Shown here: one piece after another, positions 27,601 through 37,900 of the stretch
Layout of the letters: each line of letters opens with the position of its first letter
Position numbering within the stretch: the first letter of the stretch is position 1
Assembly (NCBI GenBank): GCA_019009955.1
Contig: CM032228.1
Location: 180,762,001 to 180,826,000, forward strand
Length of the DNA: 64,000 nucleotides
From: Riptortus pedestris
Taxonomy: Eukaryota > Arthropoda > Insecta > Hemiptera > Alydidae
Direction: 5' to 3'
The notes under the pieces: generated by a model
The model's input: only the letters and a program-made list of their open reading frames with translations
What the model was told of the DNA's origin: nothing
The model's database searches: none
Made by a program: the position numbers and the translations under genes

Positions 27601-29312
27601 TAGATTTGCACTACCAAAAATACTTTCCTTCAGTTTCAGAGCTTTCTGTGAAAAAAAAATAAAAACTTAAAATGTCAGGAAATGTTCAAACAAAGTATAA
27701 TAATGCATTAGAGCACAAAAACTATATTTACACTTATTTTAGAAGCAATATGAAGATTGTTAGGAGTAGAGAATACATGGATAGATAGTTGATAATCAGC
27801 TATGTTGATGAAATGATTGAGACTATTGTAGAAAGGTTCGTATACTTAAGACTTGTACACGTTGAATACTCCTATTTCAGCGAAGTCTTTCTACATGTGT
27901 GCCAGCTACTCCACCAACCTAGCCGATTAACTACTATCTATGTTGAAATTAATGTAATTTTATCAAATAAAGTTAATTTTCAGGAAAGAAATCATTTAAT
28001 TTGTGCTCAATCATTTAACTTAATCAGTATTCAGAATAAATGCAAATCATCAATAATAGTAAAAGATGGTTGAGTTCAGCAAACACAACCGATATCCAAC
28101 CATAATTTACTATCATTCAATAAACAACAACTGATAGATTAAATCATCAATAGATATTGCAAATAGTGATAACTTATTTAAAAAAATAAAATCATTAAAT
28201 TGAAAAAGAAGAATATCCAGTAAACAAAAAAAGATTAAAAGACTAACCTCATATACAACAACACTATCTTTCATGGAGTCAGAATTAAGAAGATAGAAAC
28301 CATAGTCAAGGAGTGTGTCAGCATATTTTGGGTGCTTACTGCAAAATGTTTCTCTAGCTAGATAAACAGCTGTTCTCACAAGAGCTGAAGCCTTTGCAAA
28401 TTCTCTTTTTACTACACAAGACTTTGAGGCTTGAGAAAGAGCTTCAATCACAATTCTGGGACTAGCTCTGCTGTCGCTCAACTCCCTGACTGCCATTACA
28501 CTATAATTATATGCCTAAAAATAAAAATTTGTGGAACTGGAATTACTAAAAATGGTAATTACTTAATACAAATTAAAAAAATCCCTGATGAAACTTTCAA
28601 TACCGAAAAAACTGTCAGCTGGCTTTAAGATATGGTCATGTGCCATACAAAGGCAGGGAATCACCTTTCATTAGACTGCAAATACAATGTATTATTGGCA
28701 AATTTTCCCTTGAAGTAATATTATTACCCTTGGAGATAAAAATAAATATTCAATTTTACAACTACTTTGAAAATTTAAAAGAAAAAAAAGAAAGATAACA
28801 CATCACTACATAATAAAATAAAATTGCTAGAGGAAGTATTTATTTTACTTTTAGTAAGGTAAGAGCTAATACCTTTTTTACTGTTCAAGGCTGGCATTAT
28901 CTTAAAGGAAGAGCATAAAATGACCCTCTACAATGTCAACCCCATTCAAAAGTGAAACATTTGTATCTAATATTATTTTTATGCTTAGAATAAACTAGTA
29001 TTAGTGTTTAATTATTAATTTTATTTGTAATTATTATTCTCCAGCTATTACAACATATACCAGAATACCTTTACAATAGCTTCTGTAGCAATGTGTGCTT
29101 GTTTCAAAATAAAAGGGCTATTCATGCAATCATTTGTGCTCAAAAACAATTATTTTGCCAAATTATAGTAATTAAAAACAAATTTCTAAATGTAAAAATA
29201 TCCAAGATTTATCAGGATAATCTTCTTTGTTTTTTGAGCAAAGCTTTCCTGGGATGAGTAAATTAAGGGTGATCTGTGTGTGTATGCATGTGTGAATATT
29301 TTCATGTGAATG

Positions 29313-29387
<75 letters not shown>

Positions 29388-32300
29388 TGGGTCTGAATTT
29401 AACAGAATATTTTAATGTTATTTAACTTCACATAGACTTAATGCAAAATATAACAGTACATACATTTTTTCAACATTTAAACCATACACAAACACAATTC
29501 TACTCTGCGAGTGGTGGCCTCTCAAGTAAAGTTCTATTTCCACGCATGATTAGGAATAGTTTTGCAATTAGTCTCAAGTATGAAATAGTTAAAAATTAAT
29601 ACAATTAGTATAGGCAGACTAATTTCTGGCTAACATTTCATATTAACCTACGTTTCTTAAAATAAAAATATTACTTCTGCTTTTTAGTAGGTTTCCCCTA
29701 AGGGAAATCATCTATCGAGGTTTTCCTTTTTCTTCTTTATATAGTCAGAAACTTATGTAAACAGGAATTGAAATGTTAGCTGGACGTGAGCTGTTTAGTG
29801 ACTGAGGTACTTAATGTGAAATTCAGTTGAGTGTAAGTAGGGGGTTACATAAGACTGAAACCAAATTAATAGAATGACTTGGTTAATATTTGAGTTAGAG
29901 AAAACATGCACAGAGCAGTAGTTATAGAAAATAAAAATTTCAACCCGATTGGTTATATAAAACTTTTTGATCTAACACATACTAACAGAGATATTTTGAA
30001 TTTTCAATTACTCCCCCTCTGACTCCCTCCCAGACCGATTTCAGCCACTACCTAATATAATCTACAGTTTTCCATGAAATGGTTAAATATCGAGTGTAAT
30101 AATAAATATAAGTAATAAATATAAGTAATAAAAACGCCGAAAAATTAAGAAAATATCAAGAATTGGCTATTGAGCTCAAAGAAGTATACAAACTGAAATC
30201 TGCCATAGTTGCTGCTATTATAGTAAGATCAAATGGACTCGTGCCCACAACAGCAGACACCAAGAACTTAAATCTGCCTACAGAAATTATTAAAAGAAGC
30301 ACAGCAAGGGGTACTTCTTGATACTACAAGAATTGTGCAACATTTTTAAATTCCCTTTAACATATGTCACAATTACAGACTCCATATCAGTTGGATTTTC
30401 CTCCGATGTGGATTTTATTCGTTTTACTGAATGTAAACCTGCCCATAATAATAACAAAAATAATAACAAGCATCCCATACACAAAATTATCCTACGTGAT
30501 TATTAAGAATAAAAAATATTTTAATTAGTAAAAATAACGAACTTGATCTTTGTTTTACAACATAAAACCTATAAATATCGAGTTTGGTAATAATTAAACA
30601 AAAGTGGAAACCACTAGATCATTTACAGGCAAACAAAAATACACGCACGCACACACATACACACACAACAAACCTACACATTTTCTTTTTTTGGTAGGAT
30701 TGATGGACAATGGAATTTGTTTGAATAGCGCATCATGAGTACAACCTCAATAGCTGATTTGCTTTAAGATGAATCTGCTAAAATACATTTATACGGTCAA
30801 AATATTTAAGATCTATATAACACACTACCTTGTTCAGTGTAGGTCAAAATTTATAAAACAATATTCCTACCTAACTTGTAACTTCTATGTGCAACTCAAA
30901 TCAGATTTGAATAAAAATTTTAAGCTAAAAACAAAATTGAAATTAACTGAAATTAAAACTAGATAATTATTTTATTAAATAGAGCTAAATTTCACAGCCT
31001 TATTAAAAAAGAAATTATGGAATGATCGTGTTATGGTAGTACCAAAAAAAAAAAAATTAAAGTTTGTATTTACTTAATTTAAAGAATAGTCACTTTATGA
31101 TGCCAAAACTAATTGGGATTTGCCAGCCTAAGAAATTTTAATGGAGGTCCAAAGCAATACTATCAATAAAGTTTTTAGTTCTACACAGATTTATATAGAT
31201 CAATAAGGAAATAAAATAGAAATGGAACCTACTTTATTCTAGAGAGGACCTTTTAAGGTCTCAGGGTGGGATTAAAGGCATTTTTGATGAGTATATCACC
31301 CATCAAACTCCAAACCTATCCATGCCAAAATCACAACCACAACCAGTTAATCAATACCTAAACACACATGACTAACTTGAAGCCCTAAAGCCAATTCAGT
31401 GAAAGCAGATGCGTGGCCAGTAGCATTAATTGGGGAGGGGGATTGTTTCATTCATTAAATAACTGTAACAATAACTTTCTACTTGATTACTTTTTTAATA
31501 TAATCCGCTTTATAGTAATGGCAAAACATGATTAGCATGACAATTTATGAGCAGCTTAGATGTTATTACAAATTATAACATTCAAAAAAATTAAAGCATT
31601 CAAAGTGGCACAGCCAAATCATCATATTTATTTATTTTTCAATGAAACTGTACGTTTCATGTCTCCTTAATGCATGATCATCTAAATAATATTTTCGTCT
31701 TAATACCTGATCATAATTGCTCATATGGAAAGCGTAAAGAGAGAACTGTGTATAAAGCCCAGCTAAACAAATACTTTCATTTTGAGCTTTTACTTTCTCA
31801 ACAATTTCTTCAGCCAAATGTTTTGTTGCAGTAGCAGAGTCAAACTGAGAGTAAACAACTTCTGAATGGAGCAGTCTAAAATAAAAACATGATTGTAAAA
31901 AGAATCTTATTTTATAATTTATTTATATTTGTATCTTCTATATTATGATAGCTAAAACTACATAACTTTAAAACATCTGTTTTTAATCTGAGAACTATTC
32001 CCAAACTATGCAAATATTACATACACTATAGGCAATCACAAAGGAAAAAATATATATATACAAGCTAACCCCCTATTACATCCAACTTTTCTAAAGAAAT
32101 AACCTACCTCGTTACATCTATTTTTGAAATTTCTTCTTTTTGTTACACTCCCTCCTGATATTAGCAATAAAACAATAAGATTAAAAAATGCTGATGTGGC
32201 AAATTTCTTGCTACTTTCCTTTTGTTTTGTTTTTTAAATTATCCGTTATTAAAAAAAAAAAATGTTCAGTACCTTTTTGGAATACTAATACAATTATCCT

Positions 32301-34952
32301 CCATCTTGAGTGCATTCAGACTCATATGTGGGCAATTATTCTCCTATGACCAATAAGCTCCTAAATATGCCCACTGCTATATTTGTTCCTAAAACAATTT
32401 CTTATTTGCTGAAACTATAACCTCCTTTCCCTTGATCTCAAAACAAATGAGGAAGGGGAGGAAGGGAGAATGCAAGTTTAGATTAGTGTTAGCATAACAT
32501 GTACAGTAGTAATATTAATTAACCAAAATTATCCTTTGGGCACGATGAAGAAATCAATTAGTTACTGGATCATTTTTTCTATATTGTTTATGAGACAAAG
32601 ACAATCTTAATCTTAAAAAAAATTGTTATATGAAAAAATAATTTGTATTTTATTGTAATCAAATATTTATTATTTTTATTTATTAACACAAAGACTTCTA
32701 TATTTCAAAATAATAAAATAGTGAATGAATTTAAACTTGGCTAAAACTTAATGATGAATAAAAAGAATAAAAGTTGTGTACCTGCAAATAAAATACTACT
32801 AAAGATTCACTGGTAGAATACTAGGACATTTCGACTAAAGAATTTGTAAGCTACAAAATATAACAGTAACATTAGTATTTTGTAATTAAAAATAGTTTAC
32901 ATGAGTAAGGAGAATTCTCTAACTTTGCTGACTTAAGGCAACTCAAAAGAGCACTAAAAAAATATATACAAAATGAATAATGCAATAAAAGAACTATTCA
33001 ATGAAATCTAAAAGATGTAAATTCCACCTTGGTCTCAAAAATTCAAAAACCTTAACAAAAAAAAACCAACTAATGATCTAATTCCACTCATTATGAATAT
33101 AAGCCATCCCCCTCAGCCAACACCTTCAAGATGTTTATTTAGATGAAATTAATAATTATGCAATAGTTTAGACCTTCAAAAAAAAAAAAAAAAACGCCAT
33201 TTGCAAAACTTACCCTGAATTACAACCACACAATTGATTTCAATGAAAGCACAATCCTTGCAACAACAAAGAATGGCGATTAGTTGAATCAATCTCCTAA
33301 ATGATCCTACAGTAGTACACTGGTTTCTTCATGCCATTATGCCCACCACGGGTTTTCTTCAGTACCTTAATTCGCCCATATAAACTTCCCACTCCATCAC
33401 ACCCTCAGTAATGAGGTTACACCAAATAGCTCCACCAGTTTGTTCTTTTAGCAATATAATTTTAGGCTCAGGTTAGCCATGTGAATTAAGGCATTGGTCT
33501 TAACCTCACTTGGTTAACCCAGAGTCATGAGTTCGATTCTCACCTGGGCAATAGGAATTTATTTGAATATATGATTTATTTAAAATTGTTTTTAGGTAAT
33601 TAATAAAATGAGTACTTTTGTAGATTCGGTTTGCTATACCAGTACAATCATAAATGCTATTGCCTTTTGTATTATAAATATTGTTAATAATAACTCCATA
33701 TGCAGTCCTTTTATAGTATTCTAATTAATATTATTTTTATTTATAGCTATTATATTATTTATATTTTGTATTGCCAACACTATTTCAGAATTCTCTAACA
33801 CTTTCAAACAATTTTTAATTCCAAAAAAATGATATTACTGTTGTGCTTTCTTCTTTCATCAGATTTCCCATGAGGGAAATGAGCTATTTAGGTTGTACTT
33901 AGTATGCAATTTTCCAAAACTTTCTTCAAATGTCCGTCGAACCTACCTAGATGATGAAAATGACACCCATTCAGAATTATTTATATATATTTGTTACTGC
34001 TTATCTCGTAAATTTAAATTTCTATAAATGCTATTCTACACTCTTTTCTCTAACTTGAATATTAACCAAGCTTTTACGAGATGAGATCGGTAGTGTGCCA
34101 TACAAGTACGTGGGAAATCTGCTTAGTTTATCCAGCCCCTGAGGGATGAACGTTTTTAACTGATGAAGATTATTATAGTTGCAATCAAAATTCTGTAATA
34201 ACAAACATACTACCAGTTAATCAGTAGTAGTCAATTTGCTGAAACCCAACTATCCTTCATCTTTAGTTATAAGAACTACTAACACAGAAAACTATCCTCC
34301 TGGAGTTTGGCTTGAAAATCTTCCAACTTTTTCTATTTTTGATAGGAAAGACAGGAAGTCTTTGAAAACCCTTCAGTACAATTCCATTTATTTATTTACT
34401 TCGCTCTACATGTTTACCTAAATATATTCTTCAGAAGCAAGCTTACTCACCTAAAACTAATTGCATAACTTGGAGAGAAAACTTCCCGCCAGAGAGGCCA
34501 CATCTTGGAGTGAAAAAAGTTTAACTAACTGATGATAGAATCAATTCTATATAGAAGCAGCTGATGGAATCTATTTCATTCAGCAATAGCATTACTCAAA
34601 ATATTTGAAAGAGCAAACCAAGATATTGCTAAATATCTATTTAATATAAATTTAGACTCACTTGTGACAACATTCTAGAGTTTTTCTCCAAGAATCAACA
34701 CAAGGAGGCAAAGTCAAACAAACTTCTTTGCAGCAGGACAAAACTTTAACACTTTCAGCAAACCATCCGGCGTCACACAAAAAGCTACCTATATTTGTCA
34801 AACAACACAATAATAAATTAAAAATAAAATATTGTTTAATACATCTAATGAAGATATTTGTATTTTCTATATGAAAAACAATTCATTTAGAAATTCGTAT
34901 TAAATATATATCTATGTATTTCCTACAATTCTAAGTATGTGTGTGTGTGTGT

Positions 34953-34986
<34 letters not shown>

Positions 34987-37900
34987 CTTCATATCCTCAC
35001 AATTTAGCTGCTGACTTTAAAACCTTCCATGAATGTTTTATTTTTCTGCACTTGTAATTCATATAATTTATTGTGTATAAATGGGGGCTCAGGTTAGCCA
35101 GGTGAGTTGAAAGTTTATTTCCCTCCTAGGCAATAGGAATTTATTTAGTAACAAACTCATTAAATAAAATCCTTAACCCCACCATGGCTAGAAAAGGATG
35201 ATAACCTGTAGTTAACTCATCCCAATTATCCATAGAAGTAAAAAGTGAATGTAAAAAAAATTAATAATAAATAAAATAATATATTAATAATAATAATATA
35301 TTTTTATAATATATTATTTTTACTATCTTAGTCATAAATGCAATCCAACGAAATGTGATAAGTGAAATGATTACTAATGCAAATAATTATCCAAAAACTC
35401 AATAGGGATTCATCATCAGATCAAAAAAAAAAAAAAAAGTTACAATAAATCATGACTTTTGATGAGGATCAAGCTAACAAGTAGGCCTAATGAGGACATT
35501 AAAAACACACGAGACCATTATTAGTGATAGATCACTTTACTTTTTTATTTAAGTAGCTACTGAATTACCTTAATATGGTGAGTGGGTAGATAAAATAATA
35601 ACTTGGATCCTAAATCAGATTTAATATGCAATCTATAATTATATTTAACATACATCTTATTACATGGTCTGCTCATTCATTCATTCATATCCACAAATTA
35701 AAAAGTGGCAATTGAATGAATAATGAAGTATTTATTTTTAGCATTTACCCATCAATGACGGGTTGAAAAAAAAGAAGGATTTCCTGCCAAAATAAAAACA
35801 TTTGTTGACTATAAACACTAAATGATCCCTATGTTTTCATCACATTCTAAAATGTTTCTTTTAACATCCATTACCTTGTGTTACATGTTAAGCTAGTAAT
35901 AAATATTGGAAAGATCTTGAAAAATGTATACTCATTCATGGGTTCAAATATGTATTTTCATTCTCTTGGAACACAAGTAAATTTTATTTGCACTAAAATT
36001 TTAAATTTATAAATTTTAATAAGCACAATATGTTCTTTTTATTTTTCAATAAAACAAATCTTAAAGAAAATGTTGACAAATAAATTTTTTTACATCAAAA
36101 ATTCTAAATTTTCATATAGTCTATATTGTATGGTCTTCACCGATGGGTATACAACAACTGTATCTGTACCTGAGGGTAGTTGACAAATGAATACTAAACT
36201 TCATCTTTCCGTTATATCAATTAATTACGTTTTGCTTTATTTGAGTGTGTGCGAAATACTATAGAATAATGTCACAGTTTGTTTTTAAATATCAACAGAA
36301 CATTCATTTTTAAATAGTGTCAAAAGGCTACTTAAATGTAAATGAATTTAATGACTTAATAAAGGATAACTTAACTTCTATGGAATCTTATTTAAATCAT
36401 GTAACCCTTTATTATTAAAATTATTATTATTAAAATTATTATTATAGATTTAAAAGCTTTGGATGCACTAAAACTATTTAAACAATTTTTGTTTTTCAAT
36501 TTATATTACCACTCTCAGGCAAGAGTGATAACTCATTTGCTTAATGAAAATTTAGTTCATTATATCATATCCTAAACCATATATATCAGTATATCATATA
36601 CTAACCCATATATATCATTAGATCACAGCCTGCACCATTTATACCACTATATAATATCCTAACCATTTCCAATATCAAATATTTTCCACTTTATTAATAC
36701 CAATCAGAATTCATTTTATTAGCCAAAATCATTACTCTCAAAATGTTTGACCTACCAAAGAATAACAAAATAAGAAGAAATATATTTTTGACAATATTGA
36801 TAAAAGAATATACAATAATCAAATAAATTCAATAGCCCCCTCCCCCCCCCCAAAAAAAAAGAATGGTAAAGAAATATAAAAAGAAAATGCACTGATGCAA
36901 AACAAGCATTACTCAATATATTAATAAGAAGAATGAAGTAACTTACAACCCTGAGCTTTCACTAAGTTTTACCATGATGAAAGCATGAATTCATGAGCAT
37001 TCTGTCACATCTCAAATGACAATAGATTTGCTCCCTAAGCCAGAGAAACAAACACAGTTTCTATATGGTAGTTTATAACAGTAGTATAACACATGAACAG
37101 AAACAATATGAAATGAGTACAAAATGTATTCTTAATTATAACTATTATGTCATTACTAGTTAATTATAACTTTTTAAAGCATTTAAATATTACTAATCGA
37201 GACAGGAAAAGGTTCAAATTGCCCATAAACTATGATATATGAGAAATATCCAAAATAGGTTTTGAAGTTAATTCCTTCAAACATTTACAAAACTTGCCCT
37301 CAATTTTTGGAACAGAAAAATATTTGTTCACTTCACTTATTCAACTTGTCAAAAATAAATAAATACTCCGTCAATTACAGCATTTCTTTTGTAAATATAA
37401 AATGAAATTAAAGGCTTCTATATTAAGTTGAATATTTAAGAAAAATGTTATTTTTTTTCCAACACAATTCCAGGAATAAGCACTGTTTAACAGATTAAAT
37501 ATTGAATAAACTTTGTATTCAATATTTAACATCTGGCACTGGCTGTTATTGGTTTGGAAAGTAAATTATAAGCACCAAGTTGAAGGTAAGAGTTGAAATG
37601 CCAGATACATTTTTTTTAAAAAAAATCACTTACTAGCATTTTTAATGTCATGGGGGGGAAACATACTTCATTCAAGATTAACAAAAAAAAAATCAACTTT
37701 TGAATTAACTATTAGAAATAATCCGGCATGAAGGATTGAAAATATTTATTAGTTAATAGTGAATATCTTCTGTAGACAGGAACTAAATTATTGCTAGTCA
37801 TTATACCTGCATTAATAAGTTTACCACTGACAGAAAGATAGTTCATTATCATTTCAAATAAAAATAAATTACACCTTACACCTAATCGAATAAAAGCTGT